Origin: Daejeonella sp.
GTDB taxonomy: Bacteria > Bacteroidota > Bacteroidia > Sphingobacteriales > Sphingobacteriaceae
DNA: 55,589 nucleotides
NCBI RefSeq assembly: GCF_030684675.1
Contig: NZ_JAUXXZ010000080.1
Coordinates: 1 to 55,589 of the forward strand
Reading direction: 5' to 3'
The position numbers and the translations under genes were made by a program. Below, piece after piece: positions 37,388 through 46,424 of this stretch. Position 1 is the first letter of the stretch; each line of letters begins with the position of its first letter. The notes beneath the pieces are model-generated. The model was not told where the DNA came from. It saw nothing but the letters and a program-made list of their open reading frames with translations, and searched no databases.

Positions 37388-39079
37388 TTAGTACCCGGCT
37401 GCCTGCCCGTCTTTTCGTGATTCGGAGGCTCCAAAATAAACTTTTCGAACCGGATCCCATCGGATAGCCTGATATCCCCCATACATTCCATTGATATACC
37501 CAACCTGATGACCCTTTTGCATCAATTCCCTGATCACATCATAAGAATATCCGCTTTCAAGGGTGATCATTCCACCTTTTGGAGCCATGCCTTCACCGGT
37601 AGGTTCAGAAGATCCTTCATGATTAATTCTTGGAAAATCTCCTGCTTCCTGAATATTTAATCCGAAATCAACCACATTCATAACAATTTGTACATGTCCC
37701 AATGGCTGGAAAGCTCCGCCCATCACGCCAAAACTCATCACCGGTTGACCATCCTTGGTCATAAATGCCGGTATAATGGTTTGAAAAGGTCTTTTCCCCG
37801 GTGCATACGAATTATTTTCACCCTCTTTCATAACATTAAATAATTCTCCGCGATCCTGAAACATAAAACCCAGTCCATCAGGCATCATCCCTGAACCAAA
37901 ACCTCTGAAATTACTCTGAATAAGGGAAACCATATTCCCGTCCTTATCGGCGACTGTAAGATAAATGGTATCCCCATCTTTCATTGCCGGATTTCCTGCA
38001 TCTAAACGTTCAGATGCTTTATCAGGGTCTATAAGCTTTCTTCGCTCAGCAGCATAAGCTTCAGAAATCAGCTCTTTTACCGGAACTTTGGCAAATTCCA
38101 TGTCCGCATAAAACTTTGCCCGATCTTCAAATGCGAGTTTTTTTGCTTCTGCAAACAAGTGTACATGCTCAGCGCTGCCCAATTTGATTTTTGAAAAATC
38201 ATAACCTTCCAAAATATTGAGCATTTGCAAGGCTGCGATACCCTGACCATTAGGAGGCAATTCCCATACATCATAACCTCTGTAATTCACCGATACCGGA
38301 TCGATCCAGGTAGAAGTATGCGAAGCCATATCTTCATAACTCAGAAAGCCGCCGTTTTTTTTCATAAAAGCATCAATAGTACGCGCCATAGTTCCTTTGT
38401 AAAATACATCCCGGCCTTCATTACCTATCCTTTCCAGCGTATTGGCAAGATTTGGATTTTTGAAAATTTCGCCTTCAACCGGCACCTTGCCTTTAGGATA
38501 ATAATGTTGAGCAACATTGGGGTATTGATCATATAAAGACTTTACATTTTTTAAAGAGTTGGCTAATTCACCATGTACAGGAAATCCATTTCTGGCATAT
38601 GAAACAGCCTTTTCAAGCACTTTGCTCATAGGCATTGATCCGAATTTTTGATGCAATTCAAACCAGGCATCCACACAACCCGGAACAGATACCGGCAATG
38701 GTCCGCGGGAAGGAATGTGTGTGATTCCTCTTTTTCTGAACTCATCCAGGGTTAATGATTTTGGAGAACGTCCTGAACCATTCAAGCCATATAGTTTTTT
38801 TGATTTCGCATCCCAGACTATAGCATAAAGATCACCTCCTATCCCATTCATATGGGGCTCGACTACACCCTCCATTGCATTTGCAGCAATCGCTGCATCA
38901 ATAGCGTTTCCACCAGCCTTTAATACGTCGAGCGCAACCTGCGTTGTAAGTGGATGTGATGTTGCAGCCATGCCATGCTGAGCAATAACCTGCGAACGAG
39001 TTGACCATATTTTGCCATAAGGACGGTCCTGTGCTATTAGACTTAATGGCAGAAACAATAATAATATTAGCTTTTTCAT
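37388..39079 (-). CDS. Gamma-glutamyltransferase family protein
   Basis: A 563-residue exported enzyme (signal MKKLILLLFLPLSLIAQ). The frame is open for 59 more codons upstream, but that part is encoded by an AT-rich repeat (39108-39290) and is not credible, so ATG at 39079 is chosen. The Ntn-hydrolase fold is visible: AQHGMAATSHPLTTQVAL, GGNAIDAAIAANAMEGVVEPHMNGIGGD, the self-cleavage Thr in GDTIYLTVADKDGN (about 370), and GGMITLESGYSY near the end. Enzymes of this class process glutathione and gamma-glutamyl compounds in the periplasm; some relatives are cephalosporin acylases. The usual T-T-H motif is DTIYL here, a YwrD-like variant. Confidence 0.9.
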   Translation of the reverse strand: MKKLILLLFLPLSLIAQDRPYGKIWSTRSQVIAQHGMAATSHPLTTQVALDVLKAGGNAIDAAIAANAMEGVVEPHMNGIGGDLYAIVWDAKSKKLYGLNGSGRSPKSLTLDEFRKRGITHIPSRGPLPVSVPGCVDAWFELHQKFGSMPMSKVLEKAVSYARNGFPVHGELANSLKNVKSLYDQYPNVAQHYYPKGKVPVEGEIFKNPNLANTLERIGNEGRDVFYKGTMARTIDAFMKKNGGFLSYEDMASHTSTWIDPVSVNYRGYDVWELPPNGQGIAALQMLNILEGYDFSKIKLGSAEHVHLFAEAKKLAFEDRAKFYADMEFAKVPVKELISEAYAAERRKLIDPDKASERLDAGNPAMKDGDTIYLTVADKDGNMVSLIQSNFRGFGSGMMPDGLGFMFQDRGELFNVMKEGENNSYAPGKRPFQTIIPAFMTKDGQPVMSFGVMGGAFQPLGHVQIVMNVVDFGLNIQEAGDFPRINHEGSSEPTGEGMAPKGGMITLESGYSYDVIRELMQKGHQVGYINGMYGGYQAIRWDPVRKVYFGASESRKDGQAAGY

Positions 39080-39107
39080 TTTTAGAATTTGAAGCTTAAA
39101 TATAATG

Positions 39108-39290
39108 GATTTGGGTGCAATAATTTGGAGATTTGAAAATTTGATGATTTGAAGATCTATTGATTTGAAAATTTGATGATTTGAAAATTTGAAGATTATT
39201 ATCTTCCAGTACAAATTTTCCTTCATCTTCAAATTACCAAATTGCCAAATTTTCAAATTGCTTTATTGCCAAATTTTCAAATCAAAACAT
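39108..39290. repeat. AT-rich tandem and inverted repeat block
   Basis: Many copies of a 'gatttgaaaatttgatga'-like unit (39128-39198) face reverse-complement copies of the kind 'aaattgccaaattttcaaat' (39225-39283), so the block can fold back on itself. It lies between the gamma-glutamyltransferase gene and the divergent DUF2452-like gene and must overlap or flank their promoters. Similar low-complexity blocks are common in Sphingobacteriaceae spacers. No other gene lies in 39080-39391. Confidence 0.75.
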
Positions 39291-39391
39291 AATAATCAGG
39301 TCATTTTATTCTGCCTATAAACAATCATCCGTTTCAATAATTATTTTTGCAGGATAAAAGAGGAGTTTTTGATCTTTTACAAGCTGAGAAA

Positions 39392-39805
39392 ATGGAAGAA
39401 AATATAGAAAAGCCTGACCTGGTGGTTTGGGATAAGGAAAAAGGCTATTATCAAATGGGATTAAGCTATGGCAGCAATGTGAGTGCCCCTGCCATAAATC
39501 TCGAAAATGTACGTGGCTGGAAGCAATCCAATGCAGAGCTGGCAAACAAAAATTTTAAAACAAAATTCGATGAGCTAAAAGAAGAATATGATAAACTGGT
39601 AAATGAAGTTCAGTTAAATGAACTTGTCTATTCCGCAAAATATAATTTCACTCCGGTTATGGGTCAGGTATATCATTTGTACAGTAAAACAGATGATACC
39701 CTATTCCTTTCAATGATCTCTCCTGATAGCTGGAACCAAAAATATCTGGGCTCCTTCAAATTAGATGCAAGTCATAAATGGTCAAAAACTGAGGTTTTGA
39801 AATAA
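39392..39805 (+). CDS. DUF2452-like protein
   Basis: A cytosolic protein of 137 residues; ATG at 39392 (MEENIEKPDL) is preferred over a TTG fifteen codons earlier. The C-terminal motif VMGQVYHLYSKTDDTLFLSMISPDSW is characteristic of the DUF2452 family (a few Bacteroidota and eukaryotic proteins of unknown function), and a central coiled-coil-like stretch covers about 55-80. It converges with the DUF6786-like gene, with only two bases between stop codons. I cannot say what it does. Confidence 0.7.
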   Translation: MEENIEKPDLVVWDKEKGYYQMGLSYGSNVSAPAINLENVRGWKQSNAELANKNFKTKFDELKEEYDKLVNEVQLNELVYSAKYNFTPVMGQVYHLYSKTDDTLFLSMISPDSWNQKYLGSFKLDASHKWSKTEVLK

Positions 39806-39807
39806 GT

Positions 39808-41010
39808 CTAAAATTTAAACTGATCTAAACCCAGCCCAAATAATTTTAGCGAAACTTCATTTAGCTTTTCTACAGGACCGCTCAAATGAATTGTACGATG
39901 AATATGTTTTGCATTTGCTCCGGGTGCCAAACTTAAAGCAGGAGAAGAGCTTTCGAGCTCATAGAATTTTCCCATTTGTTTTCCGTCAATCGGTCCATCG
40001 GTATAGGCATTAACCGCATCTCCCACAAAGGGATCTTCCTGTATCTTCCAGGTAGAATTTACATAAGTTGTAATACCTTCAGGCAAAGTAAATTGAGCAA
40101 TAGTCAGTACTTTATTTTCAGCATCATAGCTCCCGGCAATTGGCAAAGCCCGCTTCGGAGAAACTCCTATTTTACTTCGCTGTTTTGCATCCGCTTTAAA
40201 CAAAAGATGCCCATCTTCAATCTTTAAGCGGTCTGAGCTTAATTTGCCGAAATAATCATCGGTTACAATTTTACCAAGACTCAGGCTGTCTCCTTTCCTG
40301 TATGGGATTATCACATTCGTTTGATCATTAGACTTAAGCATGCTTAATACCCAGATTGAAAGTAAGCCTGCTTCCTGATCCCAGGTCTTTGATCCGGTAT
40401 TGGTTAATATATTTTCAGATTGAAATCCTACTGAATGAATATCTGACCCCAATTCATAGCCCAAAAAATCACTGATCGACTTCTGATCAAGCAGGGAAAT
40501 AGTTCTGTTCACCTTTAAATCAAAAGCGGTACCAGCATAATTTTCCAGATGCATTGTTTTTTCAAACTTTGCTTCTGTTGCACTTGAAGAAATCAGGTTA
40601 AAAGGTTCTGAATCAATTGCTTTTGGAACATACCAATTGTCAAAAGTAAATTCTGATCCTTTTTTAAAGTACAGGGCAAACTGTCCGCCTTCTGGTCCGA
40701 ACCAAAGCCTTTCCTCACCACCCAGGGCGGTAAACTGTTCTGAGAAAGTGCCTTTTGCTATCAGATCGTAATTGATCCAGCCATAGCTCATTCCCTTTTC
40801 CCCATCAGAAGTACTGGTCATCACACGGCCCTGATACGCCGGAAGAACAATGAGTTGAGCATCACTTTCAGGATCTTTCAAAAGAACTAGATCCTGATGA
40901 TATTGTTTTAAAAATGCCAAATCATATGCAAAGGTTCCCTTTTGATTTGCCTTCTCTTTACAGGCACTGAATAAAAACAAAAGGACTAATAAGCCAAAAT
41001 ATCTCTTCAC
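39808..41010 (-). CDS. DUF6786-like lipoprotein (mutarotase-like fold)
   Basis: A 400-residue lipoprotein (lipobox ending FSAC, about Cys17). The mature part is beta-rich, with YQGRVMTSTSDGEKGMSYGWINYDL, GGEERLWFGPEGGQFALYF and FQSENILTNTGSKTW, which recall the large beta-sandwich of sugar mutarotases and the DUF6786 family. The LWFGPEGG motif suggests sugar-binding loops. Function unknown; location likely the outer membrane. It stands alone on its strand. Confidence 0.65.
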   Translation of the reverse strand: MKRYFGLLVLLFLFSACKEKANQKGTFAYDLAFLKQYHQDLVLLKDPESDAQLIVLPAYQGRVMTSTSDGEKGMSYGWINYDLIAKGTFSEQFTALGGEERLWFGPEGGQFALYFKKGSEFTFDNWYVPKAIDSEPFNLISSSATEAKFEKTMHLENYAGTAFDLKVNRTISLLDQKSISDFLGYELGSDIHSVGFQSENILTNTGSKTWDQEAGLLSIWVLSMLKSNDQTNVIIPYRKGDSLSLGKIVTDDYFGKLSSDRLKIEDGHLLFKADAKQRSKIGVSPKRALPIAGSYDAENKVLTIAQFTLPEGITTYVNSTWKIQEDPFVGDAVNAYTDGPIDGKQMGKFYELESSSPALSLAPGANAKHIHRTIHLSGPVEKLNEVSLKLFGLGLDQFKF

Positions 41011-41122
41011 GGTACTGTAATTAAGTGATTGATTATTAATTATTTACAATATACAAAAGAAATATTACTCAACAAGGCTTATCCGATCACGGCTTCAATG
41101 GTCTCTTTATTAACTATTAATC

Positions 41123-41148
41123 TCAATTGTCAACTATCAATTGTCAAC
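41123..41148. repeat. 12-mer direct repeat at the 3' end of the hydrolase gene
   Basis: The 12-mer tcaattgtcaac occurs at 41123-41134 and 41137-41148 with a 14-base period. It provides the last codons and the stop of the metallo-beta-lactamase-fold gene. It has the same layout as the repeat at 31041-31066. Confidence 0.5.
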
Positions 41149-42270
41149 CCCCCTCCACCACTCTCCAAAAACCTGCTCTTCATCATTCACCCAAACTACT
41201 TCCCCGATGGTTGGTGTAACCAGGGGCAGATTATTCACCTTGCTAAGCCTTGAAACCTCATTCAGTGGCTCATCCCAGCTATGAAGAGCCAGAGAGAACT
41301 TGCCGGAATGAACAGGCATAACCCGCTTTGCATTGAGATCTTTGGCGGCTTGCACTACTTCCTCCGGAAGGCAATGGATAGCACGCCATGCCAGATTATA
41401 CTGTCCGTTCTCGAGTATGGCCAGATCAATGGTACCAAAACGCTTCCCGATCTCAGCGAAATGGCTGTCGTAACCACCGTCGCCACCGATGAAGATCTTT
41501 TGCAGGGGTGTTTCAATCAGGTAAGCCAGCCAAAGGGTGGTGTTGCGCTTGAAGGTACGGCCGCTAAAGTGACGTGCAGTGAGCGTATGGATTTTGATAT
41601 TATCGCCTATTGTAATAGTTTCATTCCAATCCCTTTCTGATATGATTTCCGACTGATGTCCCCATTGCTCAATATAAGCCCCCACACCTAAACCGCAGAT
41701 TACATTCTTTACCTTTCCCTTAAGTTCTTTAATGGTGGAATAATCAAGATGGTCGTAGTGATCATGGCTGATTAGCAGGTAATCAATCTCCGGCAGATCA
41801 TTTACACCATAGGTATTGGTGCCTTCAAAAGCTTTCGTTGTACCGGGTATGGGCGATGCATTGCCGCTGAACACCGGATCCACAAGAATTTTCAGTCCGT
41901 CGACCTGCATATAATAAGATGAATGCCCGAACCAAACCACCACATTACTATCAGCCGGCAAGTTTTTCAGATCTGTTTTGATACATGGAATTTCCTTAAT
42001 AGGCTTTTGCCTCGGGTTTTTCTTAAAAAAGAAATTGTACATCACCCCGGTCATTGAATAACCTTCTGTTAAGCTAGGTGTATAACTCAGGTTCGCAAAA
42101 GCCCCATCACGAAAATGCTTTGACTTTTTCATCCGCTCCAGGCGTTCGCCGGATGCAGCCTGACCAAATTGGGGCTGCTGCAGAAAAATTATAGTAACAA
42201 GGCTCAACAGAGCCGTAGTAGAAATTAGAATAATCATAGTGTATTTTAAAATTTTGTACAATCGCTTCAT
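41137..42270 (-). CDS. Metallo-beta-lactamase-fold hydrolase (UlaG/NAPE-PLD-like)
   Basis: A 377-residue protein with one N-terminal membrane segment (about 10-30). The metal-binding HxHxDH motif is in LISHDHYDHLDY (about 170-182), preceded by VVWFGHSSYYMQVDG and ILVDPVFSG, and followed by TARHFSGRTF, GGDGGYDSHF and VMPVHSGKFSLALH. This set is typical of the NAPE-PLD/UlaG-like branch, which hydrolyses phosphodiesters or lactones. It is the last gene of the TetR operon, 20 nt after the NAD(P)-binding protein gene. Confidence 0.9.
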   Translation of the reverse strand: MKRLYKILKYTMIILISTTALLSLVTIIFLQQPQFGQAASGERLERMKKSKHFRDGAFANLSYTPSLTEGYSMTGVMYNFFFKKNPRQKPIKEIPCIKTDLKNLPADSNVVVWFGHSSYYMQVDGLKILVDPVFSGNASPIPGTTKAFEGTNTYGVNDLPEIDYLLISHDHYDHLDYSTIKELKGKVKNVICGLGVGAYIEQWGHQSEIISERDWNETITIGDNIKIHTLTARHFSGRTFKRNTTLWLAYLIETPLQKIFIGGDGGYDSHFAEIGKRFGTIDLAILENGQYNLAWRAIHCLPEEVVQAAKDLNAKRVMPVHSGKFSLALHSWDEPLNEVSRLSKVNNLPLVTPTIGEVVWVNDEEQVFGEWWRGVDN

Positions 42271-42290
42271 ATTTGAATATACCTGGGATT

Positions 42291-42938
42291 TTACTTTGCC
42301 AGGATTTTGATATCACCTATTTCCAACACTTGTTTGCTATAGCCCCTTGTAACTGTATGAATCATTGCCTGCCCGACCTCATGCAGCGTAAGAGACTGTT
42401 TCGGCAGCAGGTATGGGAAGATGGCTATGAATGGTTTAAAGAACCAGCGCACATTTTTCTGGTCATTCACCGGCTTCATAAATCCGGGGCGGAAATTATA
42501 CTGCCCTTTAAAACCCAGAGCGATCAGTGCATCTTCTGTACGACCCTTTACACGCTGCCACATCTGTTTGCCATCGCTTTTTGTAAGAGTACCGCTTACG
42601 AAATTGAATACCATGCCGGGATTAACCTCGAATAATCCCTTAGCAAAATTCAAAGTGGTATCGTAGGTAATGCGGGTATAATCAGTTTCGTTTTTACCTA
42701 AAGAACTCACTCCGGCGCAGTAAAAACATGCATCAAATCCGGTCAGGCGATCGCTATGGTCTGCAAGTTTATTAAAATCGCTAAGCAGCAGCTCACTTAG
42801 CTTTGGGTGCGGTATTCCTGAGGGTTTACGGTTGATAATCAGCACTTCTGACACCTTATCACTTTGCAGGCAATGTAGCAATACTCCTTCACCTACCATT
42901 CCGGTAGCGCCTGTTGTGATTACTCTTAATTTTTTCAT
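42291..42938 (-). CDS. NAD(P)-binding Rossmann protein (NmrA/TIP30-like)
   Basis: A 215-residue cytosolic atypical short-chain dehydrogenase. The nucleotide-binding loop is TTGATGMVGEGVL (residues 8-20), with VLIINRKPSG next (about 33) and the active-site-like segment FDACFYCAGVSSLG (about 68-81). The family of small NAD(P)H-binding 'epimerases' lacks the full catalytic triad, so it may be a sensor or a reductase. It sits between the TetR regulator (50 nt upstream) and the hydrolase. Confidence 0.82.
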   Translation of the reverse strand: MKKLRVITTGATGMVGEGVLLHCLQSDKVSEVLIINRKPSGIPHPKLSELLLSDFNKLADHSDRLTGFDACFYCAGVSSLGKNETDYTRITYDTTLNFAKGLFEVNPGMVFNFVSGTLTKSDGKQMWQRVKGRTEDALIALGFKGQYNFRPGFMKPVNDQKNVRWFFKPFIAIFPYLLPKQSLTLHEVGQAMIHTVTRGYSKQVLEIGDIKILAK

Positions 42939-42951
42939 ATTATTTCTTTAC

Positions 42952-42975
42952 TGGACTGAACATTCATTCCAAATA
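42952..42975 (-). promoter_or_regulatory. Candidate TetR operator inside the operon
   Basis: The imperfect palindrome TGGACTGAACATTCATTCCA (42952-42971, 16 of 20 positions symmetric) plus the flank AAATA lies between the TetR gene and the next gene. Fourteen of its bases (42962-42975) are the exact reverse complement of 43561-43574, part of the palindrome before tetR. Confidence 0.5.
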
Positions 42976-42988
42976 TTGCTAAATTTTT

Positions 42989-43546
42989 TTATTCCTTAAT
43001 CGCATCCCAAACCAAACGCATCTGCCTTTCGAGATAAACCGGGTCATTTTCCTTGCCGGAAGCCTGCATCCAGCGCACATAAGTGGTAATAGTACCCGCC
43101 AGGAAATGCAGTAAAGCATCCAGTTCCATCTCTTTAATGATTCCGTCCTTCTGTCCCTGCTGCACCAGACTAATTACCGGGAGAAAATCCTGCTGACCTG
43201 TTGCGCGGGTAGTTTCGGTAATAATCGGGGAACTATGAAACTGATCCATAAATGCAAAGCTTTCAGGGTATTTGAAGTAAAAACCTACCATAGCACCATA
43301 AAAACCAAAAAAACTAGCCTTTAATGAAGAATCCGCATCCATTGTTTTGGCAATCAGGTGGACCTCAGAACGTTTGATGTAAAGGTAGATCTCATTGATC
43401 AGCTCTTCCTTGGTGGCAAAATAATTGTAGATCGTACCCATACCGGTATTTGCTGCTTTCGCAACAGCGGACATGGGCGTGGCCTGGACCCCTCGTTCGG
43501 TCAGGAGCTTCATTGCAGCTTTAATGATCTGTTCTTTCTTGTCCAC
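42989..43546 (-). CDS. TetR/AcrR family transcriptional regulator
   Basis: A 185-residue regulator. The N-terminal helix-turn-helix is clear: IIKAAMKLLTERGVQATPMSAVAKAANTGMGTIYNYFATKEEL (shown here in parts; residues about 7-50). The C-terminal ligand-binding domain (about 70-185) resembles the TetR_C type found with small repressors. It heads the operon with a Rossmann protein and a metallo-hydrolase and likely represses all three; two matching palindromes, before its own start and before the second gene, support autoregulation. The inducer is unknown. Confidence 0.92.
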   Translation of the reverse strand: MDKKEQIIKAAMKLLTERGVQATPMSAVAKAANTGMGTIYNYFATKEELINEIYLYIKRSEVHLIAKTMDADSSLKASFFGFYGAMVGFYFKYPESFAFMDQFHSSPIITETTRATGQQDFLPVISLVQQGQKDGIIKEMELDALLHFLAGTITTYVRWMQASGKENDPVYLERQMRLVWDAIKE

Positions 43547-43560
43547 GAAACAAAAATGAG

Positions 43561-43584
43561 TATTTGGAATGAATATTCCAAATA
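43561..43584 (-). promoter_or_regulatory. Candidate TetR operator upstream of the regulator
   Basis: Perfect 10-nt arms TATTTGGAAT / ATTCCAAATA with a 4-base spacer lie 15-38 bases before the tetR start codon, in the usual place for an autoregulatory operator. Confidence 0.55.
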
Positions 43585-43608
43585 AAGGTGAAATAATATC
43601 TGAGGGAG

Positions 43609-43909
43609 AAAGGATTGCTTCTTCGTATCTGCCCGTCCGGTCAGGCGGGCCTCCCTGCCTACCGGCAGGCAGGCTCGCAATGATAGTTATGCGTGCTTGT
43701 CATTGCGAGCGCAGCGCGGCAATCTCAAAACTAATAATACTAAATGTCATAAGATTGCTTCGTCGTGCCTCCTCGCAATGACAAATCCTCTCCAATTTCT
43801 ATTTAGAGTTCAATTTTTTTCTCGCAAAGACGCTAAGACGCAAATGTGTTCCAACTATATTAAGATTCGTTTTTGGGTCGTATGCTTTGCGTCTCTGCGT
43901 CTTTGCGAG
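43609..43909. repeat. Cluster of dispersed palindromic repeats
   Basis: In a 472-base spacer with no real gene, several repeats stand together: GC-rich hairpins at about 43631-43676 (gcccg...cgggc and tgcctaccggcaggca), 'cattgcgag...ggcaatct' elements at 43700-43726 and 43751-43781 in opposite orientation, and a 24-nt inverted repeat of the 'ctcgcaaagacgc' type with arms 43821-43844 and 43886-43909 (two mismatches). These are families of intergenic repeats frequent in Bacteroidota. Short open frames across them are not credible genes. Confidence 0.75.
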
Positions 43910-44018
43910 ACCATTTTTGGAATACCTTAACAAAAGAGATTCGCAGGAAGGATTAGTTCCTTTCTAAAAAATAACTTAATTTAATTTCTTGAATCAACCC
44001 GGAACCATATTTATTTTT

Positions 44019-46415
44019 ATGATTTTTTCTAAACTAAGAGTAGTCAAAAATATCATCCTACTCAGCGGCTTAATCTGTCTGTCGCAATACTCCCTTGCAC
44101 AAGTGTCATTCACAGCAGGTGAATTGAAAATGACCCTTAACAAACAAGGATCGGTCACAGAATTATCCAATTCATCAACGGGTAAAAATTATAGTTATAC
44201 TGATACCCTTTCTTCACTGATTACTTTGGTAAGCAAGGATATCCGCTACCAGGCCAGTTCAATGAAGTATGATCAGATTCAGAAAAAAATCACCCTTGGT
44301 TTTAAGGAAGCGGGAGTAAGTATTGATGTCAGGGCAATAAGTAAAGCCAGCCACCTGGTTCTGGAAATTATCAGGGCAGTACCAGAGAGTAAAATCGATG
44401 CCATCATCTGGGGACCATTCCCCAACACAATAGGTAAAACTATAGGTGAGATCATAGGTGTGGTACGCGACGGCGAAGTTTCCCTTGGCATACAGGTTTT
44501 AAACATTAAAACACTTGGTGGTGATTATCCCAGCAAGGAAGGCAGCACCTGGGCAAGGGGTATTGCAGCAGTTCCATCAAAATGGGGAAGCAAACTACAA
44601 GCCTATTCAATTAACCGAGATCGCGAGCGTTTGGTGGATGCCTGGGGTAGACTTTATAAAGACATGCCTGTTAAAGCATTAAAAAGCGAAACAGTTGTTG
44701 GAAGTAAAATCGCAGTTTTTTCATGTAAAGAACCTCAAACCTTCGACCGGCTGGAGCAGATTGAGATCGCCGAAAACCTGCCGCATCCCACCATCAAAGG
44801 AATTTGGTTTAAAAAGTCTAATCTGTATGGCAAATCTTATATGATCTCCTCCTATGGAGAAAAAGATATTGATGAGATGATTGGGTATACCAAACGCGCC
44901 GGACTGGTTTCCCTGTATCATGAAGGACCGTTCAAAAGCTGGGGTAATTTTGTGTTAAATCCGGAGCAATTCCCGAATGGAAAAGAGGGTTTAAAAAACT
45001 GTGTGGACAAAGCGCATGCCGCAGGTTTGTATTTGGGCATGCATACCCTAACCAATTTCATCAATACCAATGACCCTTACGTAACACCTGTCCCCGATAA
45101 CAGGCTTAGTTTTACAGGAGTTTCCACACTAAACAGAAATATAGATGCTGATCAAAATACCATCGAGGTAATATCGCCTGAGTATTTTAATGATGAAAAA
45201 GGAAATAACCTGCATACCATAAAAATAGGATCTGAGTTGATCCGCTATAAATCGGTAAGTAGTACTGCCCCTTATCTGTTATTAGATTGCCAGCGAGGTG
45301 CATTTGGCACAACAAAATCTGACCATCAGGCCGGAGATCAGGTTGGAAAATTATTCGATCATTCCTATAATGTGTTCTTCCCAAATCTGGATATGCAAAG
45401 AGAAGTTGCGAAGAACATAGTCGATTTAATGAATGAAACCGGTGTGGATCATCTTGATCTGGATGGGCATGAAGGTGCTCTTGCATCCGGACAGGGTGAT
45501 TATGCGCTTGAGCTCTTTGCCAAAGATGTTTATGATCAGGTAAAACATGATTTTTTAATCGGTACCAGTCTGAGTAAAACCTTTTACTGGCATATCGGAT
45601 CATATTATAATTGGGGTGAGCCTTGGTACGGCGGCTTTAAAGAAAGTATGCAACAGTATCGAATTGATAATCAGGGTTTATTTGACCGGAATTATATGCC
45701 GCATATGCTGGGATGGTATCTTTTGGCAGAAAACACCACACTTACAGAGATGGAATGGATGTTATCAAGAGCAGCAGGATATAATGCAGGATTTGCGATG
45801 GTTGCAAGGCCTGCGGCATTGAGAAAAAACACCCAGACTAATCAATTGCTCGATGCGATACGTGAATGGGAATTAGCCAGGAATGGTAATGCCTTTAGTA
45901 AAGCGCAGCAGGAGGTGCTAAAAAACCCTAAGAATGAATTCCATCTCGAAAAGCGGGCAGAAGGAAAATGGACATTACATCAGTATGCCATGTCGCCGGT
46001 TTTTACCAGAGAGAAATTTGAACGTCAGCCGGGTGAACCCACTAATACCACCTGGAATTTGCAATATAAATGGAAGGAGCAGCCTTTACAATTCAGGATG
46101 CAGATCACAGGCGAAAAGGGCAGCGTAAAAAATATTAAAATGCAAATCGACAATTATAAGGAACTTCTATTCCCTGTTGCATTAGCTGCAGGTGAAAGCC
46201 TGGTTTCGGATGGTACAGAAATAATCCGTCTTTACGATAAAAATGGAAAACCAAAAGGCAACTTTAAATTGCAAACCAATCCGCCAAAAATTTCAGCAGG
46301 ATCGCATGTCATCTTAATTGATTCTGAGTACCCTGAAGATGATAGTCCTAAAATTGAAGTACAATTTAAGGGGCTGGATAAAATGGAGGATGTTGAGGTT
46401 TCTGAAAAACTTTAA
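44019..46415 (+). CDS. Secreted TIM-barrel glycoside-hydrolase-like protein
   Basis: A protein of 798 residues; ATG at 44019 is preferred over the TTG ten codons upstream because it gives a clean signal peptide (ending YSLAQ). An N-terminal beta-sandwich-like part (about 28-250) is followed by a barrel-like region: IDEMIGYTKRAGLVSLYHEGP, AHAAGLYLGMHTLTNF, the strand end GVDHLDLDGHEGALASG (about 475, with candidate catalytic Asp/Glu), FLIGTSLSKTFYWHIGSYYNWG and MPHMLGWYLLAEN. A C-terminal beta domain closes it. The layout recalls alpha-galactosidase-type hydrolases, but I cannot assign a GH family. No SusCD genes are nearby. Confidence 0.65.
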   Translation: MIFSKLRVVKNIILLSGLICLSQYSLAQVSFTAGELKMTLNKQGSVTELSNSSTGKNYSYTDTLSSLITLVSKDIRYQASSMKYDQIQKKITLGFKEAGVSIDVRAISKASHLVLEIIRAVPESKIDAIIWGPFPNTIGKTIGEIIGVVRDGEVSLGIQVLNIKTLGGDYPSKEGSTWARGIAAVPSKWGSKLQAYSINRDRERLVDAWGRLYKDMPVKALKSETVVGSKIAVFSCKEPQTFDRLEQIEIAENLPHPTIKGIWFKKSNLYGKSYMISSYGEKDIDEMIGYTKRAGLVSLYHEGPFKSWGNFVLNPEQFPNGKEGLKNCVDKAHAAGLYLGMHTLTNFINTNDPYVTPVPDNRLSFTGVSTLNRNIDADQNTIEVISPEYFNDEKGNNLHTIKIGSELIRYKSVSSTAPYLLLDCQRGAFGTTKSDHQAGDQVGKLFDHSYNVFFPNLDMQREVAKNIVDLMNETGVDHLDLDGHEGALASGQGDYALELFAKDVYDQVKHDFLIGTSLSKTFYWHIGSYYNWGEPWYGGFKESMQQYRIDNQGLFDRNYMPHMLGWYLLAENTTLTEMEWMLSRAAGYNAGFAMVARPAALRKNTQTNQLLDAIREWELARNGNAFSKAQQEVLKNPKNEFHLEKRAEGKWTLHQYAMSPVFTREKFERQPGEPTNTTWNLQYKWKEQPLQFRMQITGEKGSVKNIKMQIDNYKELLFPVALAAGESLVSDGTEIIRLYDKNGKPKGNFKLQTNPPKISAGSHVILIDSEYPEDDSPKIEVQFKGLDKMEDVEVSEKL

Positions 46416-46424
46416 TTTATTAAT

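Noticed and set aside
39080-39256. N-terminal extension of gamma-glutamyltransferase
   Set aside because: The 59 codons are encoded by a low-complexity repeat and would mask a clean signal peptide starting at 39079.
43569-43930. Two short + strand frames of 70 and 77 codons after the TetR gene
   Set aside because: They run through dispersed intergenic repeats and their predicted residues only reflect the repeat units.
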